From: Williamsia sp. 1138
Lineage (GTDB): Bacteria > Actinomycetota > Actinomycetes > Mycobacteriales > Mycobacteriaceae
Assembly: GCF_002095435.2 (NCBI RefSeq)
Contig: NZ_MJEJ02000025.1
Location: 1 to 64,000, forward strand
Reading direction: 5' to 3'
DNA length: 64,000 bases
The notes under the pieces are model-generated. The model worked only from the letters and a program-made list of their open reading frames with translations. It was not told the DNA's origin and did no database searches. Both the position numbers and the translations under genes were made by a program. This document shows, in pieces, positions 7,968 through 16,248 of the stretch. Numbering within the stretch: the stretch's first letter is position 1; the number at the start of each line of letters is the position of its first letter.

Positions 7968-8729
7968 CTAGGTGTCGTCGTTGTTTCCGGCTCCGAGAAC
8001 GTAGCCATCGGCGCGCAGCCCGAGTGTATGTGTAGAGCCCGCAGCGATTGCCACAACATCTCGCCAGGTGTCAACGTCACACTGACCTCGAGCGTTGTTG
8101 CCTGCAGCGCGAACTCGTCCTCCGAACTCGAGGCCCACTGTGTGATAGCTGCGTGCTGAGATGGCAACCATGTTTCGCCACGCACGCATCTCAGCGATTC
8201 CTGCGTCACGATTACCGGTAGCCAAAACCTGGCCCTGACCGGTCACCGCAGCGGTATGCAGATAACCGGCCGCGGCGGCCGTCACGTCCCGCCAGCCGCC
8301 GACTGCGCACTGTCCTCTACTCGTGTTGCCTACCGCTGTCACAGTGCCGTCCGCATGAACGCCGACGGTGTGCCAGTCCCCTGCAGTCACGGAAATGACC
8401 TCTCGCCACCCCTCGACGTCGCAGGCCCCCTCGAGTCGACGCCCGCGTGCGCAAACTGATCCGTCGGCAAAGATAGCGACCGTTCGGCGCCATCCCGCCG
8501 CGATCTGCACAACGCTTGTCCAATCGCCGACCTCGCACTGGCCGTCGGCGTTCCAACCGGCGGCGGTGACGGTACCGTCGGCATGCAGCCCGACAGTGTG
8601 CGCGCGTCCCGTATTGGATGCCGCGTGCACGTTCCCGACTGCTACCGCTTCGATTGAAATCCACTGCCCAAGATGGGTTTCGGGCACATTCAGGCTACCG
8701 GCGGACACGACCGCGCTGTCTGCCCTCAC
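7968..8729 (-). CDS. RCC1-repeat protein, 5' end abnormal
   Basis: A beta-propeller protein of about seven RCC1-like repeats with the pattern W-R-x-V-V-x-I-A-A-G-x-x-H-T-V-G-L-x-A-D-G-x-V-x-A-x-G-x-N. Clear units include GRAHTVGLHADGTVTAAGWN, DWHTVGVHADGTVTAVGNT and STHTLGLRADGYVLGAGNN. The only usable start codon is GTG at 8729, but the open frame continues upstream to a stop at 8799-8801 and encodes GQVIAAGRRHSVGV, a normal first half of a repeat, with no ATG, GTG or TTG. The gene is therefore 5'-truncated, uses a rare start, or carries an upstream frameshift. The cellular role of bacterial RCC1 proteins is mostly unknown. No signal peptide is visible. Confidence 0.7.
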   Translation of the reverse strand: MRADSAVVSAGSLNVPETHLGQWISIEAVAVGNVHAASNTGRAHTVGLHADGTVTAAGWNADGQCEVGDWTSVVQIAAGWRRTVAIFADGSVCARGRRLEGACDVEGWREVISVTAGDWHTVGVHADGTVTAVGNTSRGQCAVGGWRDVTAAAAGYLHTAAVTGQGQVLATGNRDAGIAEMRAWRNMVAISARSYHTVGLEFGGRVRAAGNNARGQCDVDTWRDVVAIAAGSTHTLGLRADGYVLGAGNNDDT

Positions 8730-8900
8730 GCCTACCGAATGCCGCCGCCCGGCGGCGATGACCTGTCCTTGACGATCACGGTAGGGCTTTTCGCGGCGCT
8801 ATGGCGCCGATTTCGATTGCGGGCGATGCGGAAGCGTTCTGTGAATCTCTGAGATCGGGCAGGCACGCCGCGGGTTCGGCTAAAACTCGCATGCACGAAT

Positions 8901-8936
8901 CTTGACAAGTGTCCGGAAAAATCTTGACACTTGCCA
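8901..8936. promoter_or_regulatory. Tandem operator-like sites upstream of the acyl-CoA synthetase gene
   Basis: Two related 14-base elements, CTTGACAAGTGTCC (8901) and CTTGACACTTGCCA (8923), start exactly 22 bases apart. They fit a CTTGACA-NN-YGTCA pattern also found twice, with the same spacing, at 12276 and 12298 next to the TetR gene. They are probable binding sites of that TetR regulator, but TTGACA also resembles a -35 box, so promoter function overlaps. Confidence 0.5.
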
Positions 8937-8986
8937 TAGATTGACGGGAGACTCATTTGCACCACATGACGAAGCGGAGAACAACA

Positions 8987-10522
8987 GTGTCGTTGACCTT
9001 CTATCTCGACAAAGGTGCGTCGCTGGGCGCGGAAGCTCCGTGTCTGACGTTCAACGGAGTATCGCTCACCTACGGGGACGTCGTGACCCTCTCGCATTCG
9101 GTTGCCAAGGCGCTCAAGAGTTCCGGGGTGCGGCCGGGTGACAAGGTTGGCATCCTGTCGGCCAACCACCCGACATCATTTGCGTGCGTCTTCGGCATCT
9201 CGCGCGCGGGCGCAGTCTGGTGCCCGATCAATCCGCGCAATGCTGGCGGTGAGAACGCCGAGTTGCTCGACCTGTTCGATTGCTCCACTTTGATCTACCA
9301 ACCTGCGTTCGACGCGCTGGTCTCCGAGATCGCGCCGCAACTACCGAAGCTGTCGAACCTCGTGAGGCTGGGCGACAGCGATGACAGGGCCATCGGCTTC
9401 GACTCCTGGCTGGCCGAGGCCGAGGCGGGACCGCCAGTCGACAATGACAGTGCCCCTGATGATCTCGTTGCGCTCGTCGGTACCGGCGGTACCACCGGCC
9501 GTCCCAAGGGCGTGATGCTCACCGGCCGCAACCTGGAGACGATGACAGCGATTGTGCTGATGCGCTATCCGTTCGAGGGTCGACCACGGTACCTTGCGCT
9601 CGCGCCGCTCACTCATGCTGCTGGCGTGCTTTGTTTTCCCATTCTCGCGCTGGGCGGCGAGGTCGTCGTGATGGATCATCCCGATGTCGGAGACTTTCTC
9701 GAACTGATCGAGCGGCACCAGATCACACACACCTTTCTGCCGCCTACGTTGATCTACATGACCTTGGATCACGAATCACTCGACTCCACCGATCTATCGT
9801 CGCTGCAGTGCTTTTGGTACGGGGCCGCCCCCATCTCGACCACTCGCCTCACCGAGGCCCTCGAACGTATCGGACCTATGGCCCAGCTGTTCGGACAGTC
9901 CGAGGCGCCGATGATGATCTCCACGCTGTCTCCGGCTGAGCACCGTCGGACAGACGGAACGGTCGACATCGACCGATTGTCGTCGGCAGGCCGACCATCG
10001 CCGTTGGTTACTGTGGCGATTCTCGACGAAGACGGGATGGCGGTCCCCACCGGGGCTCGCGGCGAGGTTTGTGTCCGTGGGTCCCTGGTGATGGCGGGCT
10101 ACTACCGCAACCCAGAGGCGACCGCGGAGGCCTCGACCTACGGCTGGCATCACACGGGCGACATCGGCTATCTCGACGATGACGGGTTCCTCTACATCGT
10201 CGACCGCGCGAAAGACATGATCATCACCGGTGGCTTCAACGTCTACTCCGCAGAGGTCGAACAGGCCCTGATGGCCCACTCTGCGGTTCGGGACTGCGCC
10301 GTCATCGGATTGCCCGACGAGAAGTGGGGCGAGAGGGTTACGGCGATCGTCTCGCTGCGGCCCGGCGTCGAGTTCGACGCCGACGACCTCATCTCGTTTG
10401 TGAAAGCCCGCATCGGCAGCGTCAAGGCTCCCAAGCAGATCGAAGTCTGGACTGACCTGCCCCGCTCGACCGTCGGAAAAATCCTCAAGACCGACATCCG
10501 CTCCACTTTTACCGCGAAATGA
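8987..10522 (+). CDS. Long-chain-type acyl-CoA synthetase (FadD-like)
   Basis: An AMP-forming acyl-CoA synthetase of about 511 residues that activates a carboxylic acid to its CoA thioester via an adenylate. Visible motifs are the P-loop VGTGGTTGRPKGV, the A4/A5 region YGAAP and GQSEAP, the hinge GWHHTGDIGYLDDDGF with DRAKDMIITGGFN, and the catalytic Lys in STVGKILKTDIR near the end. GTG at 8987 is chosen (GGAG seven bases before, giving MSLTFYLDKG). TTG at 8957 with GGGAG is a fair alternative. It is followed after 34 bases by an LLM-type oxidoreductase gene on the same strand, and tandem operator-like sites precede it. The substrate is not predictable. Confidence 0.85.
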   Translation: MSLTFYLDKGASLGAEAPCLTFNGVSLTYGDVVTLSHSVAKALKSSGVRPGDKVGILSANHPTSFACVFGISRAGAVWCPINPRNAGGENAELLDLFDCSTLIYQPAFDALVSEIAPQLPKLSNLVRLGDSDDRAIGFDSWLAEAEAGPPVDNDSAPDDLVALVGTGGTTGRPKGVMLTGRNLETMTAIVLMRYPFEGRPRYLALAPLTHAAGVLCFPILALGGEVVVMDHPDVGDFLELIERHQITHTFLPPTLIYMTLDHESLDSTDLSSLQCFWYGAAPISTTRLTEALERIGPMAQLFGQSEAPMMISTLSPAEHRRTDGTVDIDRLSSAGRPSPLVTVAILDEDGMAVPTGARGEVCVRGSLVMAGYYRNPEATAEASTYGWHHTGDIGYLDDDGFLYIVDRAKDMIITGGFNVYSAEVEQALMAHSAVRDCAVIGLPDEKWGERVTAIVSLRPGVEFDADDLISFVKARIGSVKAPKQIEVWTDLPRSTVGKILKTDIRSTFTAK

Positions 10523-10556
10523 TCGACACCACAACAAAGTAACGAGGTCTACGACG

Positions 10557-11549
10557 ATGGAACTAGCTCTCTACCTTCCCAACTTTCGCGAAAAGGTCAC
10601 GGTCACCGAGCTCGAGGACCTCACCCAGCTGGCCGAGGATCTCGACTTCGAATCAGTGTGGACGCTTGACCGCATCATCGTTCCGGAGTCCTCCGACAGG
10701 GCTGAGATGGAGTTCGCGTTCGGCATGATGCATGAGTTGCCCAAGCAGCTGCCCGTGTCCTCGCGGGGTGAGTTCCTTCAGGGCTTTCCGCTCATCCCCT
10801 GGCTCGCCGCCAAGACCAGCAAGGTCCGCATCGGTATGAGCATCATCGACACGCCGTACCGGTCCCCGGGCGTGCTCGCCGCGGAACTCGCCACCATTGA
10901 TCACCTCAGCAATGGCCGGCTCAATGTGGCCGTGGGCTCAGGATGGATGCCAGAGGAGTTCGCGGCCGCGAGCGCCTCACACATCTTCCCGCGCCGCCAC
11001 CAACACCTGCGCGAGACCATCGAGATCATGCAGGGTATCTGGACCAACGACGTCTTCGAGTACCACGGTGAATTCGCTGACTTCGGGCCCAGCGGTTTCG
11101 GAGCAAAACCCCTCCAGCAACCACATCCGCCTATCTACTTCAGTGGGCTCAAGGACGCGAAACGAGCCGCGAAACGAGTCGCCAAGTACGGCCTGGACGG
11201 ATGGATCGGGATTCAGGACTCGCCGCAAGAGATTGCGGAGTGGCGCAAGGGAATTCAGACTGAGCTCGACGCCCTCGACACCTCTCGCACCATCGATGAC
11301 CTCGACATCGCGAGCATGATCTGGACTGTCATCACCGACGTGGACATGGACCAGACGCCGGCAGGCAAGGCCAGTAATCTGTTGGTCGGATCCGAGGCCC
11401 AGGTCACCGACATGCTCAAGCGCTATCGAGAAGCCGGACTCACCAAGCTGCTTCTGTGGCCGCCGTTCGCCGACGTCCCCACCCCCAAGACGATGGACGA
11501 CATGAAGCGCCTGAAGAACGACATCCTGCCGAAAATCGAGGCGATGTAG
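10557..11549 (+). CDS. LLM-class flavin-dependent oxidoreductase
   Basis: A 330-residue luciferase-like TIM-barrel protein using F420 or FMN. The start MELALYLPNFREK, the core VRIGMSIIDTPYRSPGVLAAE, the strand NVAVGSGWMPEEF and RHQHLRETIEIMQGIW are classic for the family, and the C-terminal EAGLTKLLLWPP closes the barrel. It could act as an F420-dependent dehydrogenase or a monooxygenase; the sequence alone does not decide. It follows the acyl-CoA synthetase in one transcription unit, suggesting joint breakdown of an unusual acid. A short inverted repeat (GCGCAG-GTGT-CTGCGC) lies just after the stop, before the convergent TetR gene. Confidence 0.85.
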   Translation: MELALYLPNFREKVTVTELEDLTQLAEDLDFESVWTLDRIIVPESSDRAEMEFAFGMMHELPKQLPVSSRGEFLQGFPLIPWLAAKTSKVRIGMSIIDTPYRSPGVLAAELATIDHLSNGRLNVAVGSGWMPEEFAAASASHIFPRRHQHLRETIEIMQGIWTNDVFEYHGEFADFGPSGFGAKPLQQPHPPIYFSGLKDAKRAAKRVAKYGLDGWIGIQDSPQEIAEWRKGIQTELDALDTSRTIDDLDIASMIWTVITDVDMDQTPAGKASNLLVGSEAQVTDMLKRYREAGLTKLLLWPPFADVPTPKTMDDMKRLKNDILPKIEAM

Positions 11550-11583
11550 AAGCGGCTACACAAAGCGCAGGTGTCTGCGCAGA

Positions 11584-12210
11584 TCACCGCAAGAACAGCT
11601 CGAAGGCCTCGGCCAGCTGATCTCGAGAAGACGTCAGCTGGTCGTGGTCATCGCTCAACAGGCTCATCAACGCACGCTGGAAGATGCCGTCGATGACGAC
11701 GTAGGCCATGTTCGACGAGACCCGGGGCGTGACACCCGAGAGCTCGTAGAACCGGGTCACCACTCGCCACGTCATCTCCTCACGCCGAGATTCGATCTCG
11801 CGCACGTCTTTTCTGAACGACGACTCGAACAGGGTCTGATTGCGGAGGTCGTACCACAGCCGATGCAGCGCAGAGTCCGCCTCGAGCGTCGCGAAGAACA
11901 TCGCCGCGAACTCGTCTCTCAGTTCTTGCGCCGTCGAGGCCGACGCGACAACCTCGTCGTAACGGGTGACGCACACGTCCTCGTAGATCCGGACTGCTTG
12001 CGCGATCAGGTCGAGCTTGTCGGAGAAGTAGTAATGCAGAACCCCATGCGAGAATGCCGAGTTCTGCGCAATCTCCCGCAAACTGGTGCGGGCGTAACCC
12101 AATTCGGCAAGTGTGAGTAGCGTGGCAGTCGCCAGCTCGATACGGCGCGCCTCGAACTTGTCGGGGCCGCGCAACCCGGCTCGCGGGTTGCTGTCGGCGA
12201 CGGTGGTCAT
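11584..12210 (-). CDS. TetR-family transcriptional regulator
   Basis: A 208-residue TetR-type repressor. The N-terminal HTH (about residues 20-68) reads ATLLTLAELGYARTSLREIA and GVLHYYFSDKLDL, the standard recognition-helix segment. The C-terminal ligand domain is helical and its ligand unknown. It lies between two plus-strand operons and is divergent from the SDR gene. Paired sites in the shared intergenic region recur before the acyl-CoA synthetase gene, so it probably represses itself and both units, responding to an acyl-CoA or related intermediate. Confidence 0.85.
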   Translation of the reverse strand: MTTVADSNPRAGLRGPDKFEARRIELATATLLTLAELGYARTSLREIAQNSAFSHGVLHYYFSDKLDLIAQAVRIYEDVCVTRYDEVVASASTAQELRDEFAAMFFATLEADSALHRLWYDLRNQTLFESSFRKDVREIESRREEMTWRVVTRFYELSGVTPRVSSNMAYVVIDGIFQRALMSLLSDDHDQLTSSRDQLAEAFELFLR

Positions 12211-12274
12211 TCGTACAGTTTACGGCGCGCCCCCACGTGCGTGTCCAGCCGAAATGGTGCTCCCGGGCCCATTT

Positions 12275-12328
12275 CTTTGACAGTTGTCACGTTTACTCTT
12301 GACACCCGTCAAGACTTGTTCGTAATGT
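12275..12328 (+). promoter_or_regulatory. Operator pair and promoter for the SDR operon
   Basis: Two operator-like elements, TTTGACAGTTGTCA (12276) and the perfect palindrome CTTGAC-ACCC-GTCAAG (12298-12313), again start 22 bases apart. The second covers a -35 box, TTGACA at 12299-12304, followed after 18 bases by TAATGT at 12323-12328 as a plausible -10. A repressor bound here would block the promoter. The same region serves the divergent TetR gene. Confidence 0.55.
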
Positions 12329-12414
12329 GACCCACGTCGCATCATATAGGTGACGACATTGTTTGCCCGTGTACGGATTCGCAAAATATTCGCAGGGTCA
12401 AGGGAGACTATTCA

Positions 12415-13218
12415 ATGACGAGCTACGACCTGACAGGACGCACAGCACTGGTCACCGGCGGCGCACAGGGACTGGGCGCCGGGATGGCCGAGGCCATCGC
12501 TGCGGCCGGGGCGGCCGTGGCCGTGGCCGACATCGACGCCGACACGGGTCGGCAGACGGTCGACGCGCTGCGGTCGAAGGGCGCGAAAGCAGAGTTCGTG
12601 CTCCTCGATGTGCGTGATGACGCTGCATGGGAGGCGGCAGTGTCATCCACCATCGATGCATTGGGTGGCCTCGACATCGTTGTGAACAACGCCGGAATCG
12701 AGGTGACCGATCTGCTCATCGACCTCGACCCCTCCGCCGCGTCCAACATGCTCGAGATCAACGTCCTGGGTACCGCCCTGGGAATCAAGCACGCGTTCAG
12801 GGCGATGCGACCCGGTGGCGCGGCAGGATCGGGTGGCGCAGTGATCAACATCGCTTCGGTAGCTGCAACCATCGCCTTTCCCGGGATCGCCCTGTATTCG
12901 GCCTCGAAGTCCGGTATCGATCGACTGACGCGTGTCGCGGCTGCGGAGTCGGGCAAGCTCGGCTACGGGGTGCGTGTCAACTGCATCTACCCGGGGCTCA
13001 CTCCGACTGCAATGGGCAACAAGCTGGCCGTCGAGACCGCCGCCCTGGGTCTGTTCGAATCGCCGGAGGCGGCCGCTGGAGCGGTCGCCGGGCTCACACC
13101 CCTAGGACGACTCGGTCAGGTCGATGACATGGCTGATGCCGTGGTATTCCTCGCCTCCGACGCGTCCAAGTTCATCACCGGCGCCGGCCTCCCGGTCGAC
13201 GGCGGAATGGGGATGTAG
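12415..13218 (+). CDS. SDR-family NAD(P)-dependent oxidoreductase
   Basis: A 267-residue classical short-chain dehydrogenase/reductase. It has the nucleotide-binding TGGAQGLG (about residues 14-21), an acidic residue after beta-2 (VADIDAD) favouring NAD, NNAG near residue 91, catalytic Ser in NIASVAA and the YSASK pair. The C-terminal LASDASKFITGAGLPVDGG is typical. A good ribosome binding site (AAGGGAG) precedes ATG 12415. It is the first gene after the operator pair and is followed by a HAD dehalogenase-like gene 17 bases on. The probable role is oxidation of a hydroxy intermediate in a catabolic pathway. Confidence 0.88.
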   Translation: MTSYDLTGRTALVTGGAQGLGAGMAEAIAAAGAAVAVADIDADTGRQTVDALRSKGAKAEFVLLDVRDDAAWEAAVSSTIDALGGLDIVVNNAGIEVTDLLIDLDPSAASNMLEINVLGTALGIKHAFRAMRPGGAAGSGGAVINIASVAATIAFPGIALYSASKSGIDRLTRVAAAESGKLGYGVRVNCIYPGLTPTAMGNKLAVETAALGLFESPEAAAGAVAGLTPLGRLGQVDDMADAVVFLASDASKFITGAGLPVDGGMGM

Positions 13219-13235
13219 AAGCGCGGAGGGTGTGC

Positions 13236-13922
13236 ATGCTGAAGGTTCTGGCGTTCGACACGTTCGGCACCGTCACGGACTGGCATAGCGGAGTTAGTGC
13301 GGCGCTGTGCGATCAGTTCCCCGGCATCGACGGGTCTGCACTTGCGCGTGACTGGCGACGGACCTACAGCCCTGCGCTCGCCGAAGTGGAGGCCGGGACA
13401 CGGCCGTGGACTCTTCTCGACGACCTGCACCGCGAAGCGTTGGAGCGCCTGCTCCGCGACAGAGGTGTCGTCGATGCGACCGCGCAACAGATCGATGCAG
13501 CTGTGCACGCGTGGCACACCATCCCGGGGTGGCCCGAGGCTGCGGAAAGCCTGCACCGACTCAGGACCCGATACACCGTCTGCGCGCTCAGCAACGGGAA
13601 CGTCGCACTGCTCAGCGAGATGGCCAAGCGCAACAATTTCGGCTGGGATGTCATCGGAGGCGCAGATTTATGGCGGCACTACAAACCGGCACCCGAGGTC
13701 TATCTCGGGCTCGCAGAGCTCATGCAGGTCGAACCCCGCGAGATGATGATGGTCGCCACTCACGCCTCCGATCTCGAGGCGGCGAGGGCCTGCGGGTTGC
13801 GCACCGCGTATGTCGCACGACCTCGCGAGTGGGGACCCGAAGTCAAAGATGAGTCGATCAATCCACTCGATGACCACCACGTGGCAGGGATGGACGAACT
13901 GGCAACGCAACTCGGATGCTGA
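13236..13922 (+). CDS. HAD-family haloacid dehalogenase type II-like hydrolase
   Basis: A 228-residue HAD hydrolase resembling (S)-2-haloacid dehalogenases. Motif I is VLAFDTFGTVTDW with the nucleophile Asp, motif II is ALSNGNVALL, and motif III is the Lys of YKPAPEVYLG. VATHASDLEAARACGLRTAYV supplies the acidic loop. ATG 13236 is preferred for GGAGGG five bases upstream; a GTG two codons earlier is possible. It lies in the SDR operon and ends overlapping a possible start of the next gene. Whether it dehalogenates or dephosphorylates cannot be told. Confidence 0.82.
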   Translation: MLKVLAFDTFGTVTDWHSGVSAALCDQFPGIDGSALARDWRRTYSPALAEVEAGTRPWTLLDDLHREALERLLRDRGVVDATAQQIDAAVHAWHTIPGWPEAAESLHRLRTRYTVCALSNGNVALLSEMAKRNNFGWDVIGGADLWRHYKPAPEVYLGLAELMQVEPREMMMVATHASDLEAARACGLRTAYVARPREWGPEVKDESINPLDDHHVAGMDELATQLGC

Positions 13923-13972
13923 GCGAGCGGGATCGAAATCCGGCTCGTGATGGCGGCAGTAGTATCCATCCC

Positions 13973-14734
13973 GTGAATCCGGCTCACCAGCAAGACAGAT
14001 TCGGGGTTCGTTTCGAGTGGGGGCTCGCGGGGGCGCGGGCAGTGGCGCAGAACTGCGAAGTGGCCGTTGTCGTGGACGTGCTGTCGTTCACCACCACCCT
14101 GAGCGTCGCCCTCGACGCCGGCATCACGGTCTTGCCCTACCGAACACGAGGGACTGAGGCCGCAGCGTTTGCCGCCGAAGTCGATGCAACTCTCGCGGTC
14201 GGGCGATCGAAAGCACGAGGAGACCAGATCAGCCTGTCAGCGCCGACGATTCGCAACCGGTCCGTCCCGCCCGAGCGACTGGTGCTCCCGTCCCCCAACG
14301 GCTCTACGATCAGCTACGAACTCGCAACGTCGGCGCCGACGGTGGTGGGAGCAAGCCTGCGCAACGCCCGCTCTGTCGCGTCGTGGATCTGCGATACATT
14401 CTCCGCCGACACCGGTGTCGCGGTCATCGCTGCGGGCGAACAGTGGCCGGACGGGTCGCTGAGGCCGGCCTTCGAGGACATGTGGGGCGCCGGCGCGGTC
14501 CTCAGCGTGATGGCCACACGCGGTTGGCGAGAACACTTTTCGCCGGAGTCCGTCGCTGCGGCTGCCGCTTGGGCCAGCGTCGAACCGGTCATGACGGGTC
14601 AGCTCCGTGCGTGCGCCAGCGGGCGCGAACTCATCGACGCCGGTTACTCCCAGGATGTCGCGATCGCCGCGGAACTGAACACCAGCATTCATGTCCCCGT
14701 GCTGCGAGGGGATCGATTCGTGTCGGCCGGCTAG
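13973..14734 (+). CDS. ComB-like 2-phosphosulfolactate phosphatase family protein
   Basis: A 2-phosphosulfolactate phosphatase-type protein of about 253 residues. Typical features are RFGVRFEWGLAGARAV, VVVDVLSFTTTLSVALDAG, the loop LVLPSPNGSTIS, and AAGEQWPDGSLRPAFEDMWGAGA. In archaea and some bacteria ComB hydrolyses phosphosulfolactate in coenzyme M synthesis, but actinobacterial homologues probably act on another phosphoester. GTG 13973 is chosen because the family begins near DRFGVRFEWG. An ATG at 13916 overlapping the previous stop would add 19 atypical residues. It overlaps the convergent methyltransferase gene by four bases. Confidence 0.75.
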   Translation: MNPAHQQDRFGVRFEWGLAGARAVAQNCEVAVVVDVLSFTTTLSVALDAGITVLPYRTRGTEAAAFAAEVDATLAVGRSKARGDQISLSAPTIRNRSVPPERLVLPSPNGSTISYELATSAPTVVGASLRNARSVASWICDTFSADTGVAVIAAGEQWPDGSLRPAFEDMWGAGAVLSVMATRGWREHFSPESVAAAAAWASVEPVMTGQLRACASGRELIDAGYSQDVAIAAELNTSIHVPVLRGDRFVSAG

Positions 14735-15339
14735 GTGCGACGAGCTAGTAAGTTGACCATCGGAAATCTATAGCTGCTGTCACGGTAGACAATTCGCCAA
14801 TCTTCAGCGAACCCGTGGACTCCGAGTATTCGGCTGAACTCGTCAGGATGCCATCGCCACGCGGGAGCCACCGCGTGGTCGAACGGAATCGGGGCCCCGG
14901 GCTCGAAGCTTGTTTGGAACGCGATCAGGACGGGCGCGCCCTTGGTCAACCGGGCGGACCAGACTTCGAGAACGTCAGCGACCTGAGCCGGTTGGACATG
15001 AATCAAACTGAACCGGGCGATGATCGCGGCGATGCCGGCGTCCTCGGGCCACATCGTCAAGGTGGCGTCGTCCTCGATGAAGCGCAGTTCAGGGTATTTC
15101 CGCCGCGCATGATCGAGCATTCCGGCGCTGGGGTCGCAGCCGATCGCATCCAGCCCGCGAGCGACTAGATCCGCTGTCACATGACCGAGCCCGCAGCCGA
15201 CGTCTGCCGTCACGCCGTCGCATTCTTTGGCCAGCTCTACGAACGCGGCCACTGCGTGCGCCTCGATGGGAAATTGATAGGTGGTGGGGATGGTGGTGGC
15301 ATACAGATCGGCCATGGCGTCGTAACCGTCTTGCGTCAT
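14731..15339 (-). CDS. SAM-dependent methyltransferase
   Basis: A 202-residue class I methyltransferase. Motif I is ADVGCGLGHVTADLVARG (about residues 43-60), followed by the acidic AIGCDPSAGMLDHARRKYP, motif II/III FIEDDATL, and AIIARFSLIHVQPAQV as the post-motif. The substrate is unknown; the compact size suggests a small-molecule substrate. It stands alone on the minus strand, converging with the ComB-like gene, and the next gene downstream on its strand is the TetR gene about 2.5 kb away. Confidence 0.82.
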   Translation of the reverse strand: MTQDGYDAMADLYATTIPTTYQFPIEAHAVAAFVELAKECDGVTADVGCGLGHVTADLVARGLDAIGCDPSAGMLDHARRKYPELRFIEDDATLTMWPEDAGIAAIIARFSLIHVQPAQVADVLEVWSARLTKGAPVLIAFQTSFEPGAPIPFDHAVAPAWRWHPDEFSRILGVHGFAEDWRIVYRDSSYRFPMVNLLARRT

Positions 15340-15361
15340 CGGCTCGGAGAAGTTTCGTCAG

Positions 15362-16072
15362 CTACCCCTCAGCCTGTTCATCGAGATGTGCCAGCACCGC
15401 GCGCGCGGCTTCGAGTTCGCTGGTCAGCTCGTCGATTCTTTTCTGCGTCGCCGCCCGTGCTGACTCGATCACCGCGTCGACAGCCGTGATCGCGGTGTCG
15501 TCGCCGAGCGTGTGCATTGCTCGCGCCACCCGGTCGGAGGTCACCTCGGCGGGCTTTCCCTGACGCTTGTTACCGTGCGACACCGCCACCGACCACGTGC
15601 TCTCGCCCAATGATGTGATGGTGACACTGACTGCAGCAGTAGTAGTCGGAGTCTTGGTGCGTCGCGGCGCTTTCGGAGTCGTGACCTTCGCTTCAACCGG
15701 TGCCGGCAGCACGGGTTCCGGTGACGGTTTCGTCGGCGTCAGAACCGTACTCGGGGGCCTCGTCGTGGTTGATGCGGCGGTCGCCTTTACCGGGCGCTGA
15801 CGCGCGGGTGCTGCGGGAGTTGCGGGCGTCCTGGTCTTCTGGAGTTCGTCGGCCTCGAACGGCAGCTGATCGTCGACACCCTTCGGGCTCACCATCACAG
15901 TCGACCCATCGATGGACACCACACGTGCCGACGCTCCGGCGGGGAGGTCGAGTGACGGCATCGGGTCACGGAGGTAGACGGTGACCCGCTTGCCCGCGGC
16001 GAGTGCCGTGGACATCGATTCCAATTCATCGGTCGTCAATCCGGTCCTTTTGCGCGAGTTCACGCTGACCAT
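15362..16072 (-). CDS. Uncharacterised actinobacterial protein (possibly DUF6319)
   Basis: A protein of about 236 residues with three parts. The N-terminal segment (TVYLRDPMPSLDLPAGASAR and STVMVSPKGVDDQLPFEADE) looks like a small beta domain. A long Pro/Thr/Ala-rich linker follows. The C-terminal half has VSVTITSLGESTWSVAVSHG, then a helical coiled-coil tail (KRIDELTSELEAARAVLAHL). Assignment to DUF6319 is from memory and tentative. ATG 16072 is preferred over the longer frame from 16132. A perfect palindrome at 16074-16091 lies directly before this start. Function unknown. Confidence 0.65.
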   Translation of the reverse strand: MVSVNSRKRTGLTTDELESMSTALAAGKRVTVYLRDPMPSLDLPAGASARVVSIDGSTVMVSPKGVDDQLPFEADELQKTRTPATPAAPARQRPVKATAASTTTRPPSTVLTPTKPSPEPVLPAPVEAKVTTPKAPRRTKTPTTTAAVSVTITSLGESTWSVAVSHGNKRQGKPAEVTSDRVARAMHTLGDDTAITAVDAVIESARAATQKRIDELTSELEAARAVLAHLDEQAEG

Positions 16073-16073
16073 G

Positions 16074-16091
16074 TTCGCACATGCGTGCGAA
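16074..16091. promoter_or_regulatory. Palindrome at the start of the DUF6319-like gene
   Basis: TTCGCAC-ATGC-GTGCGAA, a perfect inverted repeat with seven-base arms, ends two bases before the proposed ATG. It may be an operator or an RNA hairpin controlling translation. If the gene started at 16132 instead, it would lie inside coding sequence. Confidence 0.35.
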
Positions 16092-16248
16092 TGCGTCGGG
16101 TTGGCGTGCGCCTCGTGTCGCCTACCAGTCAATCTGGTGACCGCAGTCCGTGCCTGCGTACCCGATCGTTGTGGCGGATTCGGCGCATCGGCATTGGCAT
16201 CTCGTCGAGGTTGTTGCCGAGTCGTCGATCTTTCGGCAGGGTGGAGCC

